Positions 1 to 11,561 of a stretch of DNA of 64,000 bases are shown here, piece after piece. The stretch spans positions 806,001-870,000 of the forward strand of contig BTPP01000011.1 of assembly GCA_037102815.1 (NCBI GenBank), given 5' to 3'. Each line of letters begins with the position of its first letter. Position 1 is the first letter of the stretch. The DNA is from Neurospora intermedia. Taxonomy: Eukaryota; Ascomycota; Sordariomycetes; Sordariales; Sordariaceae. The translations under genes were made by a program, and so were the position numbers. A model generated the notes under the pieces. That model ran no database searches. It was not told where the DNA came from and saw only the letters and a list, made by a program, of their open reading frames with translations.

Positions 1-922
1 AGGATGTAAATGAGTTCGAGAAGATTAGAACGGAGGCGCGCGGTGCGTTCGATGAGAAGGACTGAACGGTTCAAGTGGGTTAGCACTGCCAAGTCCACAT
101 TCCCACTTAGAGAACGCTAGGTAAGTACGTACTCCAAAGTTTCTTGGGCATCGCCTGTTCCAGGACTCCATCTTCCAAAAACCTAGTAAAGCTTTCCTGG
201 TGTCTCATCGCCAGTTCTACAATCAACTTTGCAAAAGCTGATCTGTTTCGGAACAGCCACGCGGCAGCCACCAAGTCCATAATTTCTTTGAATGCCATTC
301 TGTGCCTAAAGACGGGATTATAATTGGGGTCAATACCGAGATCAACAACCTGAGGACCCATAGCCGCACAATCACCTAGGCTTTTCTCGAGCCATGCCTC
401 GCTTGCTAACTTTGATGCTCTACAAAGGTCGTATTTATGCGCAAGGAGCGCTATATGCAGTAATTCTCTGGGCTTGGGAATTTCATTGAGTAGGTCATTG
501 CGGAGGTGCAAGACGCAAAGGATTGTTCTCAAAGCGTCGGGGTCCATGTTGTCTTCCGGGATAGGGAGGACGACTTCCTGCGGCGGGATTGGAGGCTGGG
601 GCCATACGTCTGATGGGTGGCTTAGTAGTCGGCTTTGCTGCTGACGCTCAGGTGCAGGTGGAAATAGCATGGCTGAGAACTTCTGAGAGGCGGAACGGAT
701 GATGGTGTCGTTGACGAGTAGGCGGATGAGAGGTTGGGGATGGGGCGGGTCCGAATCAGATGGAGAGAACGGGTCGTCTTCGTTGCTGAAATTGATGGTG
801 ATAATTACGTTTCCGATGGGAGAGAGGTTGATGAGTGGAACATCACCGGTATTGGTTAGAGCGTTGGAGACTGAAGTGGGTGAGGGCATTATGGCACGGT
901 GTGGGGGGTTTGGATTTTCCAT
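1..922 (-). CDS. BTB/POZ-like domain protein, partial at left edge
   Basis: Exon 1 is 133..922 and begins with ATG at 922. It encodes an N-terminal low-complexity stretch, a divergent BTB-like fold (VNDTIIRSASQKFSAML, then VLPIPEDNMDPDALRTILC, then LLHIALLAHKYDL) and a helical tail ending in LEQAMPKKLW. The frame stays open to a TAA at 107, which would give 271 aa. However a GTACGT donor lies at 132, a CTAAC branch-like site follows, and an acceptor ends at 62. Joining there, exon 2 (61 to the edge) reads LLIERTARLRSNLLELIY, which resembles LIGERAARLHKRVVDLV in exon 2 of the neighbouring BTB gene. I therefore prefer the spliced model, with the gene running off the window. BTB domains mediate protein-protein contacts; the role of this fungal subfamily is not known to me. 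A TATA-like box lies about 60 nt upstream of the ATG. Confidence 0.72.
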
Positions 923-978
923 CGTTGTGTGGTGAAGAGAGAAGTTGTGTTAGTGGCTGGGTGAGGGAGATGGTGATG

Positions 979-986
979 TTTTATAT
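979..986 (-). promoter_or_regulatory. TATA-like box of the left-edge BTB gene
   Basis: ATATAAAA on the minus strand, 57 nt upstream of the ATG at 922. Position and sequence fit a core promoter element; no other support. Confidence 0.4.
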
Positions 987-1786
987 GGCTGATGTTATCA
1001 TGTGAATAGGAAACTAGAAACTGGAGGCAGTATCGGATGGTAGCAGCTTGAGAAGACGAGCATTTCAAAGAGAACAGCAAACGAAGAGAAGCTCAAGAAT
1101 TGCAGACAAAGTTATTGGCAAGAAGAGTTCTCAGATACAGTCAGTCTTTAGAAGCTGGTTACAAAGGATGTCACTTTGAAGGCAATTGGGAAGCAATTCA
1201 CTGAGGATGAAGTGGGAATGAGTACTGTCAGAAAGTAAACCAATTTGAGGTGTGGAATTAGGGCTACTGACATTGTGATGAAAGGGTCAAGTTGTGATAG
1301 ACGATGATTGAAAGACGCCAAATTTGCAAGGTACGTGACAGGTTTCCTATGGCAAGCAACATCCACCTTCGCAGTCTGCCCAGATTTCTAGGGATTTCCC
1401 TCTTCCAAACTGGAAGGCATAACCAGAACCACACTCCTTCTCCGTCAACTTCTCTGATCAACATGTGGGTCCAGCCCACAACCATTTTTAGGGAGTGTGA
1501 CAGCCCTAGTAGTAGGTACTTAGGGCAGTGACGTCCAGAGGTACCCAAAACAAGTCACTGTCTTTTTTTTCTTTTTTTTTTTTCTTTTATGTGTCTCTGC
1601 CAATGCGTTGGCAAATGTCACGGTCTGTGGCACTACGCGCCTGAAAGATGACAATATCACGGATTTGGATGTAAACATGTCGACGCAAAGCAAATCACAA
1701 GTGGAAGCAAGGTAAAAACCACCCAAGCTCGCTCAGCCCCCTTTCCTTTGTTCATTACCTACTGCACCACATCATAGAACCTGAAT
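987..1786. other. Intergenic between two BTB genes
   Basis: No gene seen. Contains a T-rich tract at 1561-1588 interrupted by single C. Being downstream of one minus-strand BTB gene and upstream of the other, it should hold the 3' end of the 1.8-2.9 kb gene and the promoter of the left-edge gene. Confidence 0.5.
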
Positions 1787-2890
1787 TCAATGGTAAACAG
1801 AGTTCTCAACCGAATGAGAGCCCTCGTCCATCAGCACGCACTCAACACAGATCTTTGCCTCCCTCTTAAACTTCTCTAGCTCCTCCTTGACAGCCGCCGG
1901 TTCCAAGTCTCTGTCACCCATGCAATCACACTCCTCCACCACACTAGCCGCCTCCTGCTCAGCCAGCGGCTCAGCCGCTCCAAGCAACTCGCTCAGCGGA
2001 ACAGCAGCGCCCCAGCCGTACTCGTCATAGACGTTTGCCCACGAGCTGTTGACCTCCGCCCTTCCCCCACAGCCGCAACCGTCATCTTGGGCCCTCGAGC
2101 GAACGAGGTCAACGACCCGCTTATGCAAACGAGCCGCGCGCTCTCCGATAAGGCCTACAGAAACAGATCCATAAGAGTTAGCTTTCATCGAACCCAGCAT
2201 GCATGACACAGAGCTATGTGACTTACACCAAAACTTCAGAGGTAGCGCCCTCTGCACGACCCAATCCCTCTCGCAGAACAGAAAGTAGCTTCCAGCCCTG
2301 CCCTCCTGCTTGACCATCAGGTCCAAGCCAAGCTCCGCAAACCGTCTTCTCTGTCCCAGCTGCCAAGCAGCAGCGACCAACCAGACCATTTCCTGGGCCG
2401 TTCCGTTCGCCCTGACCTTGTCAATAGCTGCCTCGAACCAGCGAGGCCACGGCACAAACCAGTTGTCCCGCAACTCATACTTCTTGATAGCCACCGCGAG
2501 GTGGAGGAACTCCCTCACACTCGGGGCAGGCGCAGGGTCGACAGGGGTCGCCGGGCGGATGAACCGGCCGGGGAAAGCGAGCGCGTAAATGATTACTTTC
2601 ATGGCGAAAGCGTCGTCATCAGGGAGAGCAATCTCCCGGGGAAGAGGGGAAGCAAAGGAGCCAGAACCACCGGGGTAGGAGATGCCTTGCATTTCCGAGG
2701 CGTGGGGCGCCAGGAGTTCCGCAAAGACGGACGAGGCCTCGCGGAGACCCGTCACGTCCACGGGGATCTCTTCTTGGGCGGGGCCCACGAGGAAAACGAG
2801 GGCACCGCTTGGTGCATCCTCAGATGAAATCGAGCCGCGAGACTCGGCGGGAGAGTTGGGAGGCTGGGAGGGGAGGTTGGTGTTATCCAT
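1787..2890 (-). CDS. BTB/POZ-like domain protein with Cys-containing C-terminal region
   Basis: Exons 2227..2890 and 1787..2154, 343 aa. The frame extends upstream to an ATG at 3043, but a TATATA box at 2928-2934 lies downstream of that ATG, so the start at 2890 (MDNTNLPSQPP) is preferred. Residues about 35-150 look like a BTB fold (LVFLVGPAQEEIPVDVTGLR, REIALPDDDAFAMKVIIYAL, HLAVAIKKYELRDNW), followed by the family tail WLVAAAWQLGQRRRFAELGL. The 72-nt intron (2155-2226) has a GTAAGT donor, internal GCTAAC and a CTGTAG acceptor. It is a multiple of three without a stop, so it can also be read through. Exon 2 contains CGCGG, ECDC and ICVECV motifs and a PLSEL/PLAEQ segment shared with the BTB genes at 20.7 and 24.9 kb. 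Function unknown; adaptor or scaffold use is inference from the domain. Confidence 0.82.
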   Translation of the reverse strand: MDNTNLPSQPPNSPAESRGSISSEDAPSGALVFLVGPAQEEIPVDVTGLREASSVFAELLAPHASEMQGISYPGGSGSFASPLPREIALPDDDAFAMKVIIYALAFPGRFIRPATPVDPAPAPSVREFLHLAVAIKKYELRDNWFVPWPRWFEAAIDKVRANGTAQEMVWLVAAAWQLGQRRRFAELGLDLMVKQEGRAGSYFLFCERDWVVQRALPLKFWCKSHSSVSCMLGSMKANSYGSVSVGLIGERAARLHKRVVDLVRSRAQDDGCGCGGRAEVNSSWANVYDEYGWGAAVPLSELLGAAEPLAEQEAASVVEECDCMGDRDLEPAAVKEELEKFKREAKICVECVLMDEGSHSVENSVYH

Positions 2891-2927
2891 CTTGGATAAT
2901 ATTGGGAGAGAAGTTTGGGGTGGGGTG

Positions 2928-2934
2928 ATATATA
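2928..2934 (-). promoter_or_regulatory. TATA box deciding the start of the second BTB gene
   Basis: TATATAT on the minus strand about 38 nt upstream of the ATG at 2890 and downstream of the alternative in-frame ATG at 3043. It supports the shorter protein. Confidence 0.45.
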
Positions 2935-5883
2935 GAGGTGGGGTTTGGGATGGATGGGTTGATTCTTTTGTCTTTGGTGTTGGAAGTTGTGAACGAAACT
3001 CGAGAGGTTCAGTCAAGTTTGGAGAAAGTGCTGTCAAAATCAAAAGGTGTAGAGATTGGATTGGTGAATTTTTTGAAACTGGGAACTGTCTTTGACGATC
3101 GAAGAAAAAGAAAAAAAAAAGTATCTGAGCTCAACTTCGGCTAAGGAAAGAAAGATCGAAGAGAAAGAGAGAAAAGAGAGAAGGATAAGTATTTATATCT
3201 ACCTCTAAACTTCCAATCTCGATAAGCCGATGACCCTATTGTGAAGTTGTACAATAACCGAGTCCACATGATCGAAGACACAAGCACGCATTCAGCGTAC
3301 TGCTCGTTAACTTATGAATAGGACTCTGAAGTCGGGGAACAATAGAGATCCCAATAGATAAAACACAGAGCCGAGGGTGAAACGACAAGAGATAGGTCAT
3401 CATGATGCAGACGATGAAACTGACTCAACAATACGAAGATATGCACATATTTGGTACTATAGAACTAGAATACTGGGTGAAGAGTTTATCACCAAACTTT
3501 GAAACAGGATGTAAATAGTTTATCATCTGATCTTTCCACTCTCAGATTTGTTTCAGAAGCCGTCAGTCGTTGTTGGCTGGAGAGGGAGAATAGGAGCTGG
3601 ACTGGCCGCACTGTCCATTTTGCCCCATGCACAGCGTTTTTGACTACATGCACCACCTTTGGACTGCATGTTGACCACCCCGTCTGCCCAAATTTGAACA
3701 TCGCATCATCCACAGATCAGAAGCTGTAGGTCTCTTTGACTGTTACGTAGGCAAATTTGTGGTCTTCATCACAATAGAATTATCTCCTGAAGGAACAAGT
3801 TTCTTGGTTGCAAAGAAAGAAAAGGAACCTAATGGATTTGAATCGGGTCACCAGGCTCAGACCTGGATGAGTCTGCTAGTATTTCGGGTATAGATAGCTC
3901 TAACTCAAAAAAAAGCTGCAACACTAAAGTGGAACTAGGAACTATATATCAGTGAGAGTCATACAAGTAAGCAGCATTCAGTTTCGATATTGTCTGCAAA
4001 TAATCCAGAGGCTGTGCGCGTACATACTTGAAGGGTGGTGCATAGACCAAGAACGGGTCGTGTGAGCCATGCGGTGGGTTGTTCATCTCCTCACTCTCTC
4101 GTCAATACGGACTAGGAACTGAGCGTTCTGGTGAATGAAGCTGTTGTGGGGGTGTTGGCGCCCTTTAAGTAGATTCTCATTCTGATATCGGTGGGCCCAG
4201 GGGAGGCAGCTCCTACTTTTATAGCAAGTCTCCTAAGATGTTTGCCTCCGTGAGCCATTAAATGGCAGTATTGATGTAAATCAGTAGGTGAGTAACTGAA
4301 GACTCATCGCTAGGTAAGTTTAGTACTACTGACAATCATGTTTATACCGTTCAGGTAGATCGACATACCATTGAGCAAGGTGAAAGGGGTAGTAGATGCA
4401 TCGTTCCCAAAGCTTACCCAAGAAAATGACTCTATGTGAATGTAGTCAGTATGTTATGAGTGCAGCCGAGGAATGGTGTTTGATTTTAACCCATCATTGA
4501 CAGTGCTTGCTAAGGAACTCTGGGCTGCTTTTATGGGTCTCCACAAATGTCGCTTACAGAGCATCTCCTTGTTGTCACTCTCTACACCCTTCAGACCTCC
4601 AATATGAACCCAACTTAGCGCCCTCCATATCACATACGACCATACCCACTGGAAAACTCGGGATCCCGTCCGCTCTCCCATAGATAAGCCAGTGAGGGCC
4701 TGACTAGTAGTTGGGTCGGTGACGACCAGCGAATCCCAGGTGTTGTATGTCTCTTTTTGTTCTTTTTGTTAAAGGTCCAAATAGCACGTTACAAATTGCC
4801 GGCTTTTGTCTCGGGGATACCAGTTATTTAGGTAGGTAGAGCCTGGAATGGAAAGAGAAACTTACTCATCATGAACGCCCAATCTGTTTTGACTGGTTCT
4901 GTCAACAAAAGGCCACAGTCAGAGGGACACAGTGGTGGAATATTGGGGACATACGAACTAACTTGCACCAATCTATCATTCAGCTGCGGAACAAGGTCAG
5001 CATGAGTTTGCAGTATCCCATAACCTGCCGGTCCAGTCAGCTTCCTTCTTGCATTTCACCATGTCCATGCTGTACGTCAGGCTGGTTTTATTCAGACCTT
5101 GGTGAGTAAGGTGATGGAGGGTTAGTGAAACAAGTGCATCGTGACTTCAAAAGCCGGTGACCACACAGCTAGGGCTTCAAGTACCCAGAATATGTATTCA
5201 GTCACTGGCCAAAATACACACCTGACACCGCAGTCACTGCAACGGCTTCTCGTATCTCTGCACAGGCCCCCCAGTGGGGTTAGAAGCAAAGAAACGACAT
5301 GAATGGCAAGAGCAAACGGGGACGAAGAAGTGGCATTCGTGGAGGATCACTGAGATCTCATGACACTGCTGATCTAAGATACCTCTAAGGTTCCGTTCGT
5401 TTCGTCCACTTTTGTCAGGACCTGCGTCTTTGTGGTGGTTCCTTGCGCTCACCCGCGGTTTCCACCCAAAGCCTCCAAGCCTACAACGTAACTGCCTTTT
5501 CAAGTCCTGAAGAAGCCCTGAAATTGAGCATTAACTGGCCAAATAACCGACGGAAAGAGCGAATGATGCAAGATGCCATCCTCTCTCCACATTGCATGCC
5601 CACAACCTGACTTATCATGATCTTTGATTCCGTCCAACCAATCTGTTCCTGTGATGCAAGAGTCTAATCCCAACATATCCTGTAAAGCAAAAGCTCCAAG
5701 ACGCCACGCTATAACCTCCCGTCATGCAATCATGCATTAGCTTATGCTTCTCCATGTAATGCTCCTCCAAGCAACCCACTCAAGTAGTGCGGCCCAGACG
5801 TCTCACTCAACATGTAGCCAAGCGAGCTGCAGGAGCTTGCCACTCCCCCAACAAACAGCAAAGCACCCAACCCACCAAATGTC
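2935..5883. other. Long non-coding interval
   Basis: About 2.9 kb without a convincing gene. A purine-rich stretch (3100-3180, many GAAAGA units) precedes the second BTB gene. All open frames above 60 codons here are short and show no domain or compositional support. One compact ORF of 45 codons at 3949-4086 is listed separately. TAGGTAGG-type short repeats occur near 4830. A transcribed non-coding RNA cannot be excluded from sequence alone. Confidence 0.4.
3949..4086 (-). CDS. Candidate small ORF (45 aa), doubtful
   Basis: A 45-codon frame starts MNNPPHGSHDPFLVYAPPFK and ends in LYDSH, closed by TGA at 3949. It is the only short frame in this long gap with a protein-like composition. A GTATGT sequence after the codon for PPFK could act as a splice donor, so it may also be the first exon of a longer gene. 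No family is recognised and there is no independent evidence of translation. Confidence 0.15.
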   Translation of the reverse strand: MNNPPHGSHDPFLVYAPPFKYVRAQPLDYLQTISKLNAAYLYDSH

Positions 5884-6909
5884 TCAAATGGACTGCCAAT
5901 AAGCACCATACGGCTTCCCCAACCTCATCGGCCAACAAAACACCCTCTCCTCCGGCTCCGTTCTCTTGATTCTCGGATACACCGCATCTCTCAAGTCACT
6001 CTCCTTCTCACCGTCCGGCGGGATCGGGTCCCCGTTCTCATCCCACCTGCGCGGCTCCCACCAATCCTCATATCCCTCCCACTCCACCTGGAAGCTCGTC
6101 ACCAACCTCTTCTTGCCCCTCTGATCCGGCATTCCGCCCCACGGACACTTTGGGTCCTTCACTCCGACCGTCAAATCCGTATACCGAAACATTCTCTCGG
6201 CCGCCAACGCCGTCTCGCGATTTCCGCACAACAAGACAATGTACCGCATCCCAGGGACACTTGCCTCAATCTCATACGTCGCCCTGCCGTCCAAGATGGG
6301 AGCCTCCTGCCATGCGCTCCAGTTGAAGTACCGATGGCCCATGCGCTTGCGGAACCAAGCCCTGATGGCGTCGGGACCCTCGATGCGCTCGAGCCAGCCC
6401 ATGGCGTAGCAGAAGCCGGAGGAGATGGGGCCGATGACGACCATGTCCCAGGACTCGGTGGTCTCGGATGCGGGGAGACGCAGGTGGTGGTGGTGGTCGC
6501 GAAGTAAGAAGTCGGGCAGGTCGAGGGGGGCTAGGCGAGGGTAGGCAGGACGAATGAGGGGGCTGGTGAGACAGGCGTAGGGGTCGGCGGCGGCGGCGGC
6601 GAGGGCGAGGCCGATGCGCCGCGGGACGCCGATGTCGTTGGAGGCGATGAAGGCGATGGAGTCCGGGGGTGATTCTAATGAGGGTTGTTAGTCTTCATTG
6701 TTATTTTTTTTTTTGGTTACTGCGTTCAGCGACAGAGGGAGAGAGATGAGTAGGGGGTTCTTACCCTTTCCCTTCTTGTCAAGATCTTCTTCGCTGGCTT
6801 GGTAAGGACACAACTGCATGCCCGTGGACTCAGCCATGAGGGTTGCGTGCGGATCAACCCATCCCGGCCACAACACGTGGTTGGGGATGGGGTTATTGTA
6901 CTGGTACAT
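5884..6909 (-). CDS. Conserved-looking hypothetical protein, 311 aa
   Basis: Exons 6765..6909 and 5884..6674, with a 90-nt intron (6675-6764; GTAAGA donor, GACTAAC branch-like site, ATTAG acceptor). The frame fits across the junction and the summed length is exactly 312 codons. The N terminus begins MYQYNNPIPNHVLWPGWVDP. The middle has an Ala run (five residues, encoded by a GCC repeat) and HHHH. The C-terminal half is rich in Trp and charged residues (WSAWQEAPILDGRATYEIEA, then EWEGYEDWWEPRRWDENGDP). No signal peptide or membrane segment is evident. I do not recognise a family. The even composition and clean splicing suggest a real gene, possibly confined to related fungi. Confidence 0.65.
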
Positions 6910-7935
6910 CGCGGCAACTTCTTGTGGTCACAGAAGGTCAAGTGACGATGCCAATAGTTGATGGTTGGCTAAGTTCTGAGATGGTTTAACCTTGCTTTGA
7001 GATAAGTTTTTGGTCGAATTTCCAGTCCATCAAGAGAACGTATTTGCTGTAGTAACTCGGACGGGTCACACAGTAATGGAGAACAAGAACGGTAGTTAGG
7101 TTTTTCCGGCACAGCTATTTCGTCGACCTCGCGCACGGTGTGTATTATCCTCATAACTTTCAACTGGAGAGCGAATGAAAAGACAATGCTAGAGAGAAGA
7201 TCCATTTTTGGGACGGATGAAACACAGGTTCACGGCGCGCCAAGGAGGTGTTTGACAGCTGTTGAACGAGAATCCCAACGGGTACCTGATTTTAGGGCTG
7301 AACGTGACTAACGTAAGGCTGCACGATGTATCAAAGTTGGGACGGACATGTCATAAGAGGAGCAGTGAGTGGAGATAGCAGGTAGGCAGCAGGCAAAGGA
7401 TCAGGTTACGGTCATCGATCTCCGATAATCGGAGTGACGATTGCTCTGACCGGTATTGGTGAGTATTGTGGCAAGGGAGACTGCAAGCAATGATGCGACG
7501 TCGAGAAGCTTGACTGAGCTATGGAAAGCTGGAAATGATTAGAGAAAGCGGTTATACTTATTCACAATCGCGCATGAAGCAAGGAAAGGAACCTAGCTAC
7601 TTTCAATGGTTGTGGTAGTTTCTCGACACAAGACATGGATCGAAAGCTGAAATACTCTATCGCATAACCCCCAAACACGCGCGAGACACTACAAATTTTC
7701 ATCACATGACGCCTTAGATGACGGTCAGAAATGATGAAAATGGGACAGTGAATGCGCAAAGACGGCATAATAGGCATCGGCAAGTCAACTATCTATGCCT
7801 AAGGTCGTGTACTAATCGAGTGTCCGCTAGGTTGTAAAGTAAACAATGGACGAAAGAGAAATCAAAAAAGGAGAGTGGTCTGTGCGCCCCCTGCGATCTT
7901 AAGAGGATGAGACAAAGAAAAAGGAGAAAAAGAAA
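6910..7935. other. Intergenic upstream of the 311-aa gene
   Basis: No gene supported. A 78-codon minus-strand frame at 6969-7205 starts MDLLSSIVFSFALQLKV and looks mildly protein-like, but I could not connect it by good splice sites to the gene below it. It may be a decayed exon or chance. Confidence 0.3.
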
Positions 7936-8006
7936 TGCGCCAGCCGCGAATCGAACGCGGGGCCCATCGATGGCAACGATGGATTTTACCACTAAACCAC
8001 TGGCGC
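7936..8006 (-). tRNA. tRNA-Gly(GCC)
   Basis: 71 nt, no intron. The acceptor GCGCCAG pairs with CTGGCGC. The anticodon stem-loop is CATCG-TTGCCAT-CGATG, giving anticodon GCC. The T arm GCGTTCGATTCGC is intact. A T-rich pol III terminator follows (TTTCTTTTT on the minus strand, 7919-7935). This is a standard functional nuclear tRNA. Confidence 0.97.
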
Positions 8007-9538
8007 TTTTAGTGATGATTATTGAATTCTTCCAGAATCTTGACATAAGATCTTCCCTACGTCCTAACTTTCGCAGAACTCCCTTTCGGTGCCTTTTCTT
8101 TGGAATTTCGTTTGAAGCGCGGCGAGACACTCGTTGTTTCTGGCAATAACCTAAAAAAAAGTTGCCATCAAAAGCGTATTTGCATTATACTAAATGCTCG
8201 GAGAAGAATTAAGAAATCTTCCACAATAGACCGGAATTGTGCATGTGTTATAGAAGTGCGGTGCGAACAGTAACTATTTCTGCATCCAGCAAGGTAAACA
8301 AAAACGGGTTTATTTCGCAACGCGTTCAACGCCTCTGGCAATTTTGAGCTTTGGAGCATCTTTGTCGATTGAAGAAAACATGACGAGACAGGTCCCCCCC
8401 CCTTCCTTGTCTCCTTCCCACCACGTAGAGAGGTGATTTCGTCTCTGTAAGAGTGACATACCATGTAACAGTCGGCAATGACGAGCCATCGGTAAAACCG
8501 CAGCTCTCGGAGCAAGGAGCATGACTGTCAACACAGCGGTTGCCAGCCTGCCAAAGACCATATCACGAAGTGATACCGGTCATGGCCTCCTAAGACCCTT
8601 GGGCGTGCTATGTGGCCGGAAATCATGACGCTGTTTCATCAACTTTGTCGCTCCATTCTTGGATGTTTGCTGCGTCTTATCTCATTGCCGCCGTTGTAAC
8701 ATGGAGGTAACTTTGGAAGGAACATGATCTCCAAGATCAGGGCTTTGGCTACCCGATTCAGTCTCCATCCGCCATGCCCTGCCGTCGATGTTTTGGGAGA
8801 ATTTGAAGGGACGGTGACATCCGCCGAGGCTTGTCCGCTGGTGCAAGCACGCCCTGAGCGGAAATTGTTAGTGTCTTCATGCCCCGGAACGTTCGCCACG
8901 GCAGTAAGGTAGCACCTGCAGACCCTTGATACAGGGGACCCGATTGGGCCAATGCCCCTGGCGGTCGCTACCGGATGGCTGGCACTGCCAAGGGCGGTTA
9001 ATCACTGAAGCCAACCAGCTGCCGCGCCTCTGTTATCCGCTGACGGCAACGCTGCGATGTATCCTCGCGTTTCTTCTCCCTGCCATGTTTGCTCGTTTCG
9101 ATTTCGGCTGTTGTTTGTCTGTTGCATCGTCATCCTGCTTCGGAAATACTCAATGTTAATCATGGGCGACGATAATCATGATCTTTCAAAACTGGAAATG
9201 TTTTTCTTTACGGTTCCCCGTCATCGGGGTGAAGACCTGGGCGATTCGTCTTTCACAACACAAGTGCCTTCGTTCGTTGGGAGCTACAAATTGAACAACT
9301 TGGTGTTCCAACAACTCTCGGCTTGAATCAAGGGCGGCTAATCTAGAACCAGTCTCCAAGTTTCACTGGGAAGCGTCATCTGCGACAAGCGCTCCTCCTC
9401 TTGTGAGTGGCCCGCTCTCCGTCGGCGCGATATCCAAATGCAAGTCATTGCAAGCAGAAGCCTGTCAGAGTAGCGCGAGACTTGTAAGCACTGCGAAAGC
9501 CGACAGTCCAATAGACGCGTTGGGCACTGCATTTGGCC
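8007..9538. other. Intergenic, no gene seen
   Basis: About 1.5 kb between tRNA-Gly and the glycosyltransferase gene. Short frames on both strands lack domains, and several start only at non-ATG codons. The last few hundred bases should hold the promoter and 5' leader of the glycosyltransferase. Confidence 0.4.
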
Positions 9539-11068
9539 ATGAGTCGGGCAGTTCTCTTTGCTTGGCAGGCTGCCTTCTGTCTCTCCATCATCCTCAGTCT
9601 CTACTGGTATCTCGGCCATGACCAGCTATCCAACGTGCACACACCGCCATCATCCTTTCCGGGCCTCGGCACCGGCCACGAGCACGACAGCAACCAGACG
9701 CACTTGTGGGTTTCAGGCACTCCTGGCAAGGCCCTACCGACACATACCGCTGTCTCAGTCAGCCAAGCACCTTCAGCGACCCCGACCACAGCCGCCATCA
9801 CGCCAGCCTCTAACAAGACCACTAGCAATGGTAAGCAGATACTTTCCCAGCCTATGACAGTTAAAGCTTTCTGAAGATGTTGATTGGTTCCTGCTTGTCA
9901 GTCGTACATATGCAAGTGTTAACACGGTCTTTCCAAACCAGATGGCCTCCCACCGTCGAATCGTACCGCTTACGTCCATGCGATAATCCATCCCAATGAC
10001 AAGACATTCCCACGCCTCGAATGCCCTTCCTTCAACTCTTCCCGCTACGAATATCTCAAAGTCCCAAATGACGAAGACGACACCAACACCGCGACAATCC
10101 AGTACTTCTTCGCCCTCGACATACGCGAGCGTCTCCCACTTCTGCCTCGTCTCTTGGGGAGCATAGTCGAAGCTATCCGTTTTCTCGGACCCGAACATTG
10201 TGCCTTGTCTATAATCGAAGGTAATTCGCACGATGGAACTGGCCAAGTCCTCGAGGCACTCCGTTCGGACCTGGACGCCCTCCACATAAGATACTACTTC
10301 AACTCGAGCGTCGTGAACCCGAAGGAGGGCCATCGCATCGATAAGCTCGCCGAACTACGAAACCTAGCACTACAACCTATGCTCGACCCCAACAATGCGC
10401 ATTTGTATAATGACGATACAAACACGACCGTCGTCTTTCTCAACGATGTCGCCATCTGCCCGGATGATATACTCGAGCTGGTTCATCAGCGTCACTTTCT
10501 CGGCGCGGACATGACATGTGCGATGGATTGGACATACGCCGGGAGGGATCCCACCTTTTACGATGTCTGGGTTGCACGGACACTTGCCGGAGGGGACTCA
10601 TTCTTTGAGATTCCATCGGATGGCGACTGGAACTCTGCCTGGAACCTCTTTTGGAACGAGCCGACGGCGCGACAGCGTTTCTCCGCCAAGCAACCATTCC
10701 AGGTGTTTTCGTGCTGGAATGGGGCCACGGCTTTCACAGCCAAGCCCTTCCTTGGAAACAAAATTAGGTTTCGGGGACCAAGAGAGGGTGAATGCATGCA
10801 GGGGGAACCGCAACTTCTATGCAAAGACCTATGGTGGCATGGATATGGCAAGATCGCTGTGGTCCCGACTGTCAATCTGGAGTACTCCGACGAGAAGGGA
10901 AAGCAGATTAAGGAGGCCAAAGGCTTCACGAGCCATTTGGTCGGCGCAGACGGTCACAAAGACGATGCAGTTCAGTGGCAGGCGAGCCCGCCTGAAATGG
11001 TCAAGTGCATGCCTGACTACGCCCATCAGTTCTTTGAGGAGTGGAACAAGACGCAGCCTGGGGTATGA
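9539..11068 (+). CDS. GT69 family glycosyltransferase (CAP59/CMT1 alpha-1,3-mannosyltransferase type)
   Basis: Exons 9539..9830 and 9942..11068, 472 aa. The 111-nt intron has donor GTAAGC and acceptor AACCAG, and the phase-1 join is exact. An N-terminal type II signal anchor (residues about 5-27, AVLFAWQAAFCLSIILSLYW) is followed by a Ser/Thr/Pro-rich lumenal stem and then the catalytic region from about residue 115. Signature pieces match the CAP59 mannosyltransferase family: a SIIEGNSHDGT segment, KLAELRN, FLNDVAICPDDILEL, CAMDWTY and FYDVWVARTL. The family transfers mannose in alpha-1,3 linkage in the Golgi, for example for cryptococcal capsule; in moulds a role in cell-wall or glycan decoration is expected. 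Exact donor and acceptor here are inference. Confidence 0.88.
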
Positions 11069-11561
11069 GTCAGCTATGTGTTGAAACATGCCATTTGGAG
11101 CATGGCCCTTTCTGCAGAGGAATGTACAGCATTCTGACAGTACTGGAATGTCGCCTGGTGCACATTCTCACCATTCACTACGGCGAGTATGCCCGAGAAA
11201 CGGCTTACACCGAAGGGCAACGGAACTGGAATGCATCTGTGCCTAACTAACAGCAGAGAGGGTCAGAGCAGTATCTTAGAATCAACCCCCACCTCTACCC
11301 AAGCATGGGCTCATTAAACAACAATGGGCATCACGGTGAGATGGGTGTCTCTACACAATCGGCTGGAACGCGAGTCTCGTCATGGTTCTAGTTGTGCCTC
11401 CGATTGCACTGCGATATATGGGTATAAGTATCGTTGGACAGACTCCATCGAAATTACCATCCTTTTTTGAGCTTCGCGGGTCCTGGTCGAACTGGTTGAT
11501 CCTACCAGTACTCAAACCCAACTGTCTCTCTCAACGATCGCATCGACGCCCACATATCGCC
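11069..11561. other. Short intergenic with TATA motifs of the secreted-protein gene
   Basis: Holds the 3' end of the glycosyltransferase and the promoter of the next gene. ATATAT at 11414-11419 and TATAAGTA at 11423-11430 lie about 135 nt upstream of the ATG at 11562. Confidence 0.4.
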
